Shown here: positions 11,331 through 22,923 of the stretch, piece after piece
Numbering within the stretch: the stretch's first letter is position 1
Layout of the letters: the number at the start of each line of letters is the position of its first letter
Origin: Dichomitus squalens LYAD-421 SS1
Taxonomy: Eukaryota; Basidiomycota; Agaricomycetes; Polyporales; Polyporaceae
Direction of reading: 5' to 3'
Assembly: GCF_000275845.1 (NCBI RefSeq)
Contig: NW_006766883.1
Location: forward strand, 52,348-116,347
Length of the DNA: 64,000 nt
Made by a program: the position numbers and the translations under genes
The notes under the pieces: model-generated
Databases searched by the model: none
What the model saw: the letters and a program-made list of their open reading frames with translations, nothing else
Told to the model about the DNA's origin: nothing

Positions 11331-11882
11331 ACAGTGTTCCCAGACATGGACCTTCTCATCTCTTGGCTTCAATCTTGAACTAACGAACCGTAGACGATAT
11401 GTCACGAGTCACGAAATGTAAATGACCACATTGGAAACTCCGTAATACGTTCTATCAGGCGTGTACCTATCGTGATTGTTGCATTGACAGTTGTAGTACA
11501 TTCCATGCGCTCCTCCCCTTTTTCTCTTCGTTGACATTGGTTTCCGCCTGGTCTTTGTGGGCGGATGGATTCTTGTGTAGTCACACTGTATGTCTGCCGT
11601 ACATGATACCATGTAATGCGTTGTGGTACTCATTCTAGCGTATGTGTTGTAAGAATCTATTACATACATACCTTACTCCATAGACCGTGTGGTATCATAT
11701 TATTGTGCAACCGGCCAAGAGGAAGAGATAGTCCGACAGATGTCAGGAAGTGTTCTCAAGGGTTGAACTGCGTAGTAAGCGATAGGATGTGCAATGCAAG
11801 ATAGCTATAGATGGGAGCAAGTAAAAGAGCAGTGACAATTCAACATATCGTGACGCAGCCAGTAGGTGGAATGTGTAGGAGG
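11331..11882. other. Intergenic region between convergent genes
   Basis: About 550 bp of AT-richer DNA between the 3' ends of the RhoGAP gene (+) and the first PIF1 gene (-). It should hold both 3' untranslated regions. I see no gene. Confidence 0.5.
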
Positions 11883-14812
11883 TCAGAGTAGATCATGCCA
11901 CAGCTCGAGTTCCTCGTCGACATCGGTCTCGGGCCACATGGGTGTGTGCTCCTCCGATTCATCAGGAATCATGGGTGTGTGCTCCTCCAGTTCATCAGGA
12001 ATCTTGCCGTCGTACTGCGCCATCCACTCGATCACTCGCGGGTGTGCGCGGACCCTGTATGATCAATGGTGATTACAGAGAGCCGTTGCTGCTGCACCAA
12101 CAGAGAGGACGTACTTGGCCGGGTCGAAATTGACCACTTGAAGCGTTTCCATGCGGGTCGCCCTCGATAAAGCGACATACGCTAGGCAAACAGGGGTGAG
12201 TCAATGCACTTCTAGGTGAAGTGATAAGGTCACACCTTGTCCTTTCTCGAAGATCTTGCTCAGGTTGACTCTGACCCGCTCCAACGTCTGACCTTGTGAC
12301 TTATGTATACTCAAGGCCCAAGCAAGGATCAAGGGAACCTGTACGACATTTCGAATGCTTATCAAACATACGGAAAGCGGTACATGTATATAATCACCTG
12401 GTCACGAGTTGCTTGGATGTTCCCGTTGGCGTCCATAGCCTGGAACGGGAGCGGTACACAGAGCATGAGCGGCCCGCTCAAGAATTTCACCGCAGGCCAA
12501 ATATTATCAGATTTCAAATAATGATCCAGCCTCTGCTGGCGTTCTTCCCTCTGCTGCTTCAGTAGCTGAATAGGTAAGTCCTCACTGGGAGGGTGTAGTA
12601 GGTCGGGATGACCGATCTCAGCGCCTATCTTCAAGGCCTCTCGCGGTCTGTAGAACCCGACAACACGTCCCATGGACCCATTGACGAGCGTACCTTGAAT
12701 GAGATTCTGTAGAAGAACTGTGCGTGAGGCCATGGGCTTCTCAACAATGTAGTGGGGATCGGCGTACCTTGATCAACATTACCTGTGCCCCCTCCTTGAG
12801 AGAGAGCTTCTTAGGGGCAATCAGATCCTTGAGTGCGCGTTCGACGCGTTCGTGCGAGAAAGGCTTCCATTCGTCGTCAAATCCTGGGAAGTCTATCGCA
12901 TGGTAGTCTCTCGGAATGCCTACGAGCTGACTAAGGCGTGTGCTGTTGGCGGAATCCACCTCGGCGCGAGTGGGATAACTGAGTACGGTGAGCGCGGGTG
13001 ATAGTGATAGTCGAAGGAAATGCTTACAGCTCGGTGGGCTCTACTCCGTCATCATAGCGCACCGCCCGTGAGAGCTGCCTGAAAGCCATAATTACCTCGG
13101 CATCGAGCTTCCCGAACCGCATTGCGTTTAACATGTCCACAAACTCTGTATGTGGTGTTCAGGAATGAGATGAAATTGACAGTATACACACAGACTTTGG
13201 TCTTTCTGCCTGAACACCTTTCGCAGGACGATAGGGTCGCCTACACATCGATTCCAGGACTCCGAGTCGAAAGCAAAGCAAGCAGGAACTTGTGCCCCAC
13301 TTGCGGTTTTGTCTGGGACTGGGGGTAGCTGACAGAAGTCGCCCGATAGAACGAGCTAGGAAGAACATGATGATCAGTTTACGGATGTCGCAATAGCAGA
13401 GCAGGGTACCTACCTGGATTCCACCAAAAGGCCGATTGTTCTTACGTAGCTTCCGCGCTATGTATTCCTGAAGAATACCAATAAGCGCGCCTTCGCAAGG
13501 GAGACAAGACTCGATGCTCACCAGCTTGTCGAACAATCGCCCATCAAGCATCGAGACTTATCGTCAATAGTACCTTCACTCCATGAGTGCTGTAGAGCTG
13601 CGTACATACTCTCGTCAATGATGAGTGTCTCGACCTCCTTCCACCGATCCAAGGCCCTCGTCTTCCGTGATTCGTCCATGTCCTTGTTGAGAAAATCCCA
13701 ATCCTCCTTTGTCAACCAAATTCCCTGCGCCTTCTGCTTGCGAAGCTCGTTCTTCCTTTTCTCCTCCTCCTTGTACGCTTTCTGCGCAATCCCATAAATT
13801 CTTGCGACCAGTGCGAGTTGGTCCTCCTTGCCCAACCCAATGCCTGCCCATGAGTGCAGTGTACACCCACCAATGTTCACGGACGCGATGCCTGTAGACG
13901 CCGTGATTGCAAGCTGCAAACTCGCTCGCCCGCCCCTCGCATTGATGATCTTCCGCAAGAGGACAGACTTGCCGGTACCCGCGGACCCTGTGAAGAACAC
14001 GCTCTCCCCACGCTGCACTTTCGCGAGGACGTACCGCTGCTCGGGCGAGAGCTGAATCTCGGCTACTGGTTCCTTGGCAAGCATATACGAAGACGTCGTC
14101 AGTTGCGTGGCGTCCTCTGCACTGTCTAAAGTGGACGGAGGAGGGGTGGGTTGAAGGCCATTGAAGCCAGCGGGTTTGGCTGTTATAGATCTGTCAAGGG
14201 TGGCCTCGTCGTAGTCATACTTATATGACGGAGGCGTGGACTGGCTGGTACTCGGCGGATGCAGCAAGTCCTCCACGTCCATACTGTCGAAGTCATAATC
14301 ACTTTCTTCATCCTTGACCTCCGTCTTCACAGTATCGCGTTGCTGTTCCTTTCTGATACCGCTGGAGGGGCCAGGGTCACCTTCTTTCGGCGCTGGGGGT
14401 ATCGGATCGACAAGTTGGCAATTCGCAGCAGGCTCTATGGACCGGATAGCCGTCAAATCAGTATCTGACCAGCCAAAATCAATACATACTCTGATATGGT
14501 GGGGCAGCGTTGAATGCGATAGCGTCTGCTATGCCCAGCAACCAGGCTTCTGCCTCTCGCATAGAGGGAAAGCTCCTGTGCAACACACTGTGCGTGCAGG
14601 AGATCTATCACAAGTGAATGCTGAGACTGTTGTTTTCATCTATGGTGTCAAGATTAGCTCACATTGGCCTCAAACTAGCGATATGATGAGAACAATAGAA
14701 ATCAACGTCACGGTAAACTAAAGTCATGGATAATGCCTACCGTTTTCTTGTCTACGTAAATTCGGGTGCCCTCGCCGCCATTATACACTGCATGGAATTT
14801 CGCCATCTCCAT
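11883..14812 (-). CDS. PIF1-family DNA helicase with RNase H1-type N-terminal domain, copy 1
   Basis: A multi-exon gene. Exon 1 gives [19 protein letters not shown] and exon 2 gives [18 protein letters not shown]; together these form the RNase H1 N-terminal hybrid-binding (viroplasmin) fold. An acidic linker ([13 protein letters not shown]) follows, then a complete PIF1 helicase: Walker [12 protein letters not shown], motif II rebuilt across an intron as [38 protein letters not shown] and a final helicase motif. All core motifs are intact. PIF1 helicases unwind G-quadruplexes, stalled forks and RNA:DNA hybrids; the added domain would bind hybrids. The C-terminus has an imperfect repeat (IPDE..EEHTPM twice). 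Its paralogue lies directly upstream on the same strand. Confidence 0.9.
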
Positions 14813-15406
14813 AGCAAAACGTTTTACGCTATCGAATCTACGACAAAGTGACCGTCAAGGGCGACGGGATCCACAAGACGTAGTCAAGAAGAAAGGAGCA
14901 TCAGGTTCGTTTGTCGGCGGCTGAAGCGCCACGCTCAGTAGGCGTGTACTACTACCGCGTCAGAGTCACGTGAGCCCGTACAAGCCGTTTTATATCAGGT
15001 TGCATCGACCCTGCTGAAGCTACATCCTCCCAGTAGTAGCCACCGTCAACATCGCCAAGATGCTCTTTGAGGGGTGGAAACAACGATTGGCTCAGAATTC
15101 TCCGGGGGATGGGCCTAGTGGTGTTCGGTCTCATGTACACGTCATACATACGCTGGACATGGACATGTGCATAGTGGTCGTCGAATGGACACTCCGGTAT
15201 ATAGATACCTTGTGGTTCGGGCTGCATAGTTCCCACTGGCACAGCACATGGATACTAAGCGAGCGGTCTGTCGCCAAATGTGCGGTAGTCTGCAGGGAAT
15301 AGCGCTGCCTCAGTAGAAGCGATAGAGAATGCAACGCAATGTGGCTTTGCAAATACAGTGCTGAAGGTGAGGATGTATGCAAGAAGTTGGAATGAAACCG
15401 GGTTCA
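14813..15406. other. Spacer between the two PIF1 genes
   Basis: About 590 bp holding the copy 1 promoter and the copy 2 3' end. A block at 14880-14909 (GTAGTCAAGAAGAAAGGAGC...) matches 18541-18570 upstream of copy 2, so the duplication included promoter DNA. No other gene is seen. Confidence 0.6.
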
Positions 15407-18400
15407 TTATATCAAATCTTGCCACAGCTCAAGCTCCTCGTCGATATCTACCTCATGTCGGTTAGATGCTTGCCCATCCGGGGCGTCGGGGATTTTGCTG
15501 TCGTGTTCCATCATCCACTCTAAGACTCGTGGATGTGCGCGCACTCTACAGCAATCCGAGGTTACGTTAAGCCAGGGCTGAGGGCAAGAGCAGACGTACT
15601 TGGAAGGATCAAAATTGAAGACCTGGAGTGCTTCCAAACGAGTTGCCCTGGACAGTGCAACGTACGCTAGGCATAAGACATTTGTTAGATGTGCGCGTGT
15701 GGCGATGAATATGGCGGACTCTCACCTTGGCCCTTTTCAAAAATTCTGCCCAAGTCCACGCGAACGCGCTCCAAAGTCTGGCCTTGAGACTTATGGATGC
15801 TCAGCGCCCACGCAAGGATCAGAGGCACCTGCTCGCGGACAGCCTCGATGCCTCCGTCCGCATTGTTGACTTCGAACAGCAGCGGCACGCAGAGCATCAG
15901 TGGACCGCACGCAAACTGTACTGCGGGCCAGACGGTGTTCGTCGCTAAAATTTTCTTGAGCTTCTGTTCGCGTTGCTCCTGCTGTGCCTTCTCCTGCTCC
16001 GCGGAGCGATTACAACCCTCGCCTTCGCCTTGCTCGTCTGCCCCGGGCTCCTGTGCAGCTTTTGCTAGCTCAGGGAGGGCGATCTGCGCACCCATTGCGA
16101 CTGCTTCGCGCGGCTTGAAAAAGCCGACGACGCGACCGAGGGAGCCGTTGACCAGTAAGCCTTGGATTACATTCTGGTGAGGTAGGGAAACATTACGTGT
16201 GAGGCGAGATCGATGGCTCTGCCGAAAGATGTAGCGAACGTACCTTGACGAGCATCACTTGCGCCCCAACCTTGAGTGGCAGCTTCTTGGGAGCAACGAC
16301 GTCTCTCAATGCACGCTCGACGCGGTCGAATGGAAACGGGTTGCCATCCTCGTCGCGTCCGGGGGCATCTTTCGCATGGTAATCCTTGGTGTTCCCATCC
16401 AACTTGTTGAGTCGGGCGGTATTGGCAGAATCTACTTCATTGCGCGTGGGGTACCTTGGTTCGCAGCATCGGTCAATAGATTGCGATGGACGTGAATAGA
16501 GTGAGGAACATACAGCTCTGTGGGCTCTATCCCGTCGTCATAATGGACAGCACGCGAGAGCTTCCTGAACTGCACAGTGATCTGTGCGTTCAGTTTCCCG
16601 AAACGCATAGCATTCAACATGTCAACGAAGTCTAGAAGTCCAAGTGAGCCTTATGAAAACCCAACACACTGGCACTCACTCTGATCCTTCTGGCGGAAGA
16701 CCTTCTTGAGAACAATGGGATCTCCCACACACCGGGGCCAGGATTCGGCGTCGAACGCGAAACAGGCAGGGATTTGTGCGCCTTTGACGTCCCTGTCCGG
16801 TACTGGCGGTAGTTGACAAAAGTCGCCGGACAGAACGAGCTAGCAACATGATCGTCAGCCGAGGTGAACATACGAAGGGTCATTACAAATCTAATGACCT
16901 GGATACCACCGAAGGCCATCTCGTTCTTCCTGAGTTTTCGAGCGACATATTCCTAGCAGGGCAGACGTAAGCATATTAGAACGGCATTCAAACACGATGA
17001 TGCTCCATACCAGCTTATCAAACAGCTTTCCGTCAATCATCGAGACTTCTCTACATCAGCATCCACACCACCCCCAACAAACGCACACACACGCACTCTC
17101 GTCAATGATCAACGTCCGGACATTCCGCCACCGGTCAATAATCTTGGACTTGCGCGTCTCCTCGGGGCTCGTCCTCAGAAACATGATCTCCTCCGCCGTC
17201 AGCGGGATCCCCTTGCTCTCCTTCACGGCAAGCTCCCTCCGCCTGTTCTGGTCCTCCTTCCACGCCTTCTTCGCGATCCCGTAGATCTTCCCCACTAGCG
17301 CGTCCTTGTCCTCCTTCCCCAGCCCGATCCCCGCCCACGAGTGCAGCGTGCACCCCCCGATGTTGACGGACGCGATGCCTGTCGACGCCGTGATGCCGAG
17401 GAACTTGCCCGGCCGCCCGCCCTTGGCCCTGATGATCTCGCGGAGGAGCACGGACTTGCCCGTCCCCGCAGACCCGGTGAAGAACACGCTCTCCCCGCGC
17501 TGCACCTTCGCGAGGACGTACCGCTGCTCGGGCGAGAGCTCTACTACCTCGTGCACGGGCCCTGCGACGAGCATGCCCGCGGGCGCGGTCAGCGGCGGGG
17601 CCTCCTCCTCACCGGGGGGCGTCGGAAAAGGGGCATCAGATTGAGGACCAGCTGCCGCAGCGAGCTGTGCGGGGGCCCGCTGCAACGCGGGCACGCTCGC
17701 TCGCGCAGCGCTAGGCGGTGGTCCGTCTAGGATCTCGAACCCGTCGTCGTCGAAGTCATAAGACACATCCACAGGTGCTGTGTGCGATCGGAGGGCTTCG
17801 CTCGGCGCTCCGTCGAGTATCTCAATGTCGGAGTCGTACTCGTACTTGACGGACTGAGGGGTGGAGTGGCCGGTGTTCGGCGGATCGAGCAACTCCTCGA
17901 CGTCCATGCTCTCTATCTGCATGGCGTACTCGTCCTCTTCGTCCTTGATCTCTTGTTTGACAGAGTATCGAGGGACGTTGCGTTGACGTGCTACTCTGAC
18001 CGTTGAGGGACCGGGGTCGCCCCGTCTATGTGCTGCGGGAGACACGGAAGCAACACGCTGGTAGTTTGCAACAGGTTCTAGTGGCAAACAGTCGTCAGAG
18101 CCGAGCTTGAAGTGCTGTAGTCAATGCGTTCAAGCATACGCTGGTAGGGTGGAGCGGCGTCGACAGCAGTGGCGTCCGCTATGCCCTGCAACCACGCTTG
18201 TGCTTCCGATGCGGAGCGAAAGCTCTTGTAAATCACACCAGGCACGCGAGAGACCTATTGGTGGTTATGAATTGGAACCTTATCAAATGTGACACAACGA
18301 ACGCCTACTCACATTTGCTTTACACTGAAAACGCCCAGCGATGCCAGCACATGAACGGACTCAACGCTCCGCCTGCGGTAGACGACAACGAGAGCGTACC

Positions 18401-18471
18401 GTGTCCCAGTCGGTGTATATTTGAATGCCCTCCCTGCCGTTGTACACTGCGTAGAACTTCCCCTTCGCCAT
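15407..18471 (-). CDS. PIF1-family DNA helicase with RNase H1-type N-terminal domain, copy 2
   Basis: Tandem paralogue of the preceding gene with the same exon plan. The N-terminus is [19 protein letters not shown], then, after an intron, [19 protein letters not shown], the classic shape of the RNase H1 hybrid-binding domain. The acidic linker contains two related Dx[11 protein letters not shown] stretches absent from copy 1. The helicase core is complete: [22 protein letters not shown] rebuilt across an intron, [29 protein letters not shown] and [16 protein letters not shown]. It ends [13 protein letters not shown], close to the copy 1 end [13 protein letters not shown]. Nuclear or mitochondrial genome maintenance is likely from the family; I do not see an obvious mitochondrial presequence at this start. 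Confidence 0.9.
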
Positions 18472-18540
18472 TTCGCGCAGCTTCCCGTTCGTAGAGCAAG
18501 TTTGAAGCAGCACTCGAAGAGGAGACACTTGACATTCAGT

Positions 18541-18610
18541 GTAGCCAAGAAGAAAGGAGCATGAGGATCGCGTGCCGGCGCCAAACGCGTCTCGACGCGT
18601 CTCGCGTATC
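18541..18610 (-). promoter_or_regulatory. Candidate promoter elements of PIF1 copy 2
   Basis: Positions 18541-18570 match 14880-14909 upstream of copy 1. Just beyond, two ACGCGT hexamers occur within 20 bp (18580-18602). ACGCGT is the MluI cell-cycle box bound by MBF-type factors at G1/S in other fungi. The pair is absent from the equivalent place upstream of copy 1. In GC-rich DNA single hexamers occur by chance, so the pairing is what deserves notice. Confidence 0.4.
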
Positions 18611-19104
18611 ATCACGTGGGCCGCGCTGTTCTCGACACAATTTTGAACGTATTTCCCTGCTTGAATAAATCGCCCCTTGCCCGTTGCGATTCGGCTCACC
18701 GAGGACGAGACAATTGACGGAGATTGACAATCACAAAGTCATGAAAGGTCGTGTCATTCAAAACAGAGAGTAAGTAACTCCGAATTTTCTTCTATGCGTA
18801 CAGGTACTAGACGTGTCTGTGTCAAAGAACAGTCCAGTCCAACAATCCACAGCCCATATTGCAGCGAGATCAGAAGAGCGTGTATGCAGAGTTCCCAGTA
18901 TAATGATAGGTAGAAGAGACGTGTGAAAGACATAGGAGACAGTGCTCCACTGTTGATAGTGGGGATGAAACAACACGAGGGGGAACCATCGTACAATATC
19001 TACATCCATGAGGCGTATATGTAGGAGGGCTCGAAAGACGATGCCCTGAGAAGGAGCGGTGAGGCAGATAGATGACAAGGATAGGCTCCCGAAGGAAGGG
19101 GTGA
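18611..19104. other. Intergenic region, PIF1 copy 2 to Nudix gene
   Basis: About 490 bp between the PIF1 promoter and the 3' end of the Nudix gene. No gene or repeat is recognised. Confidence 0.5.
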
Positions 19105-20790
19105 CTACCGCATGAACAGCAGCCAGCCACCCAAAAATAGACCCAAAAGCACCCAGATGGCACGCACAATAATGACGACCACGAGGGCTTTGCGCACCGC
19201 GGCGTAGAATGTGGTAAGAGCGGAACCAGTCCAGTTAATTCTGCAGCACAAATAGATTAGCTTCGTTCTACGGGGAAAATAGCACATTGAAACTGACCTC
19301 CGGTCATTCGTTCCACCCGAAAGTACGCTCGCTTCCCACCCTCTGATCACAGCCCGGTATCTCTTGCCAAATACCCAGATCCAAAAGTTTACGTCGGGAT
19401 ACCCAAAGCGAGGGAAAACGCTCGCCAAGCTCGGGGCCATCACCGGTACCCTCAATAGCTCGGCATCGGCGTCCGGTGGCAAGAGTAGCGAACCAGCGCC
19501 CCCACGACGCGTTCCAGGGGGAGCCATGTGTGCGAGCAAATCGAGCGTCATGCCCAGAGATAGACCCCAGAGCTTCAGAGTCTCGTTCTCATGTCCATGC
19601 CGAGAACGGAAGGAGTGTTGCCGTTTCATCGGCGCCGGTCCGTTCCCTTCCAGTTGCGCCCGCTTCGCGTCAATGGCCTTCTCGTCAGCCACATCGGCAT
19701 AGGAAGAAGTCGTCGTGCTTGTAGGGATGAGAATAGCGGGGAATTTCATGCTGCCAACGAGAAGGCGAACCAGTAACCGGAGGATGGGCGAGTGCCGCGG
19801 TGCCAACCGCGAAGACGCGTCTACGGAGACAGTGGACCAGCGCGGACCATCACCGACCGGACGAGGCAATAGAGCGCCCAGCGGCACCCAATGAAGGGTG
19901 GTGCCGGGTGACGGGTCCACTGGTGTTGTCTGTGGGGACAATTGGAGGAATACGAAGGGCGAAAGAATCATCAGGAGACGCTTCCCCAGGGAAGTCGTGA
20001 TCTCGCGGTCGTCGAGCTGGCCAATAGGCGTATAGAACGATTCTGCAAGGTCAAGGCCGATTTCTTCCCATGTCTGCCGCATAGCTGTAAGATAAGTATT
20101 GAGTTTCAGGACCCGAGCGGAGAGAAGACGTTTGAGAGCCAGATAGGCTGCGGAGGCCGGTACCGACGTAAACTCCTGCGTCATCCCGTCGGCCATGCGA
20201 GGCACAACCCAGGCCTCGTGTACGGTAAACGAACGGATGCACTTACCAGTGTAGAGACCGCCCTCGTCGCCCTCATCAGTCTTGCCACCCGGGAACGCGA
20301 CGTGCGCCTCGCGCGTATTTGGTCCGCTGCCACTCATGCGACCGCTGTCGGCGGTGGGGTCGGGCTTGTCCCGGCGGAGAAAGAGTATCTCAGGCCGCGC
20401 ACCAGGAGCATTGACCCAGTCAAGCTGGAAGAATTCTGTGAGAGATGGTGCGGGGACGTTGGCGGGTGTACCACCCTCCGTGGAGGGTTGTGTGGGGAAT
20501 ATGTAGGAGGGCGGGGGTGTCACGCGGATGATAATTGCTACAGCAGCACGTCGGGGCTCTGTAAACGAGGACGTCTGTAAGTGAGGGCACGAGAATTATG
20601 TGCTCGTACGCGACGTACGGGTAGCGGGGGAGGCGATAATCCGCGGGGGAGTAGAGCGGATGCGGTGGAGTGCCCTGGAGAGCAGGGGCATGACTGGATT
20701 GGGCTCTGCGGGACGGGGGTGAGGGTCGTCAGTCATGGGTGGCTGCGCGGGCGTCGAGGACGGCGTGGACGGACCTTTATTGAGGGCCAT
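19105..20790 (-). CDS. Nudix hydrolase, CoA-diphosphatase-like, C-terminally membrane anchored
   Basis: The best start is 20790 (MALNKGPSTPSS), spliced to RAAVAIIIRVTPPPSYIFPT. The Nudix box is split by an intron: AFPGGKTDEGDEGGLYT joins AMRQTWEEIGLDL, so it reads G-x5-E-x7-R-Q-x2-EE-x-G. The first catalytic-motif Glu of the RE pair is Gln here, while the EE pair that binds metal is kept. Sequence before and after the box (LFLRRD, HVAFPGGK, SPFVFLQL) resembles the NUDT7/Pcd1 CoA-diphosphatase group, which cleaves CoA or its derivatives. The last exon encodes a hydrophobic segment (ALVVVIIVRAIWVLLGLFLG), so the protein is probably tail-anchored. Substrate is inference. Confidence 0.82.
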
Positions 20791-20971
20791 GGTGATGGTG
20801 GTGTAGGGAAGAGAGGGGACAGGGGGCAGGGATCCCCACACGTCGCGTCGAGGCTCTCGTCGCCGTCGCACGCCCGAACTCTATTTTCGCGTCCAATATG
20901 TTGGGGATGTGACGTCGGCGTCTGTTCCCCCCTAGTCCTAACCCTATCCTCCGCTTCCCCAAACTCCCGAA

Positions 20972-21202
20972 ATGGCAGCCCCCGCTCCTGGCCACGGCCC
21001 CGCCCGCAGAGGCGTTCAATCGCGGTCGTTTGCCTACCCCGAGCTCGCCATTGCCCCCATGTGTCCCATGAATGACGAGAGCGGAGATGAAGGAACGCCG
21101 TATTTGTGCAACGGAGAGGTAGGACCCTCTCTGGGAGCCCAGTTTCCGAGAATCTATGCGGGTCTTGCCCAGAGCACCCCCGAAGGCTTCAGCGACTATT
21201 GA
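20972..21202 (+). CDS. Small hypothetical protein (76 aa)
   Basis: A single open frame starts MAAPAPGHGPARRGVQ and ends PEGFSDY, 180 bp upstream of the Nudix start and divergent from it. A pyrimidine-rich leader and a fair ATG context (CGAAATGGC) favour a real gene, but no domain, signal peptide or repeat is seen. It could also be a chance frame inside the Nudix promoter. Confidence 0.35.
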   Translation: MAAPAPGHGPARRGVQSRSFAYPELAIAPMCPMNDESGDEGTPYLCNGEVGPSLGAQFPRIYAGLAQSTPEGFSDY

Positions 21203-21311
21203 TCCAAACGATATACATTAGGCCCGATCGGTGAAAAGCAAGGTATACAGACTAAATGTCCACGTAGAGAGGTGCAGTGAGCATAAGGCTCGTCATAAAA
21301 TCACGTCATAA

Positions 21312-22923
21312 TCAGGGCGACGAGTTAAGCCCCTCCGTCTTCACAGCCTCAGGCTGAGCCTCTACACTTCCGCTACTCCTCTCGCCTGCCTTCTCGCCCT
21401 CCTTGTCGATATTGTCGACGTTCGCAAGCTGATCGAGACCCGGGATCATACGCCCAGGCCAGAAAGGAATGTACACCACCACGGCGATGAAGAGCGGGAG
21501 CGAGTCGAGCCCGTAGAAGAACCCCTCGGTCGTGGCGAGGTGGCCCCGATATCCCTGCGAGAGCTCGCTCACACGGTATACACAACGGATCTGGAATATA
21601 CAGAGAGCGTCATTTTCAGCTCGCGACACACATGAACAAAGCGCGAACACTCACCATGATGCCGATCGAGCTGACGATGAGCACGTAGGAGAGCGTACGC
21701 CAATCCTGATGCCACGGCTTCTGAGCGTCTACAGCCCAAGTCTGGGGCTCCCGCGCGGCTACGCGGAATAGAAAGCGTAGAGCGACGATGACGAAGAAGA
21801 AAAACGAGACGAGCTGCAGGACAAGTCCCGCCAAGAAGATCTGATGTCCAAAGGAATAAATCAGAGGTAGGCAAAGCGGAACGCGTGTTGCAGAAACATA
21901 CGTGCTCCCCTGTCTTCGAGAGGCTCTGGTTCTTCGAGATCGACAGACCTGCACCGGCCGCCTTCATAGAGAACTACCGTCAGCGCAAGAGCAGTATGCG
22001 ACAAAGCGATGAACATGCCTGGACAAGGAATGTTGAAATGTCTGAAGCCACGAACACGACTGTGATCTTCTGCGGTGGGATGAGCAGGTGCTTGTTGGAT
22101 TGGATGTAGCGCGCAAGGCGGCCCAGGAGCATGTACTCCGCCGCTATAAACGCGCACGGCTTCGGGGACAGCAGTCAGTTGAGAAGCACATATTGAGCAA
22201 GAGTATCGATCGTGGTCACGTACCGAAAGCACTATGAATAAATAGTACGCAATGTACAGGCCATTGCTATCAGGGTTTGAGTGAAGACCAAACCTTATCC
22301 CAAACCCAATCGTCCATGCTGTAGACAGTCAGGGGTCAGTGATAGAAGGCAAAATGTAGTAAAATGATACACACTAAACTCTCCGATCACCATCGGCAGC
22401 ATACACCTACCCCCATACTTCCTTAGCAGCGCGCTCTGGGTGATCGCGACGAAGAGGACCAGCGCTGCAGGGAATAGAGGTCAGCGATGTGAGCCAACGG
22501 CAGAGCCGTCGGCCAAAAACAGGGAAGCGGATGGATAGCTGATGGACCGACACGGTGGGAACCGTGCGCGATGCCATGTTCCCGTCCTGCCGCACTGCCG
22601 CCACACAAGGTTCGCGTGCTTCGTAGCCTTCTCAGAAGCATGGTCCCAAGAAAGGCAACCGTAGTATACAGCTTTAGGGTTTCCTCTCCCAGACCGACGA
22701 CGAGAGGGGAACGAACGGACTCACAGATGGCGATCGCGGTGAGGGTGTTGCTCGCGATGTACTCGAGAGGGTTGAAGGGATCGTGCTTGGGATCCGTGAA
22801 CACCCATGGCACTGGCATATACGCCGCTTCCGCCGAGGCGGCGAATAGCGCGAAGCAGGCGAGCGTGGCGGAGGTCCAGCAGTTAGCCATTGAGGCCAAA
22901 GCATGACTTGACTGCGTGAACAT
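21312..22923 (-). CDS. RTA1-family multi-spanning membrane protein
   Basis: A multi-exon membrane protein starting MFTQSSHALASMANCWTS, with an alternative start at the second Met. Recognisable pieces in order are NPLEYIASNTLTAIAI, CAFIAAEYMLLGRLARYI, LIPPQKITVVFVASD, QAAGAGLSISKN, IFLAGLVLQLVSFFFFVIVA, IRCVYRVSELSQG and EGFFYGLDSLPLFIAVVVYI, then a hydrophilic tail. Order and motifs match the fungal RTA1 family (seven membrane spans), whose members include the sphingoid-base exporter Rsb1 and the aminocholesterol-resistance protein Rta1. Substrate cannot be deduced. Internal introns are short and interrupt most spans. Confidence 0.88.
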
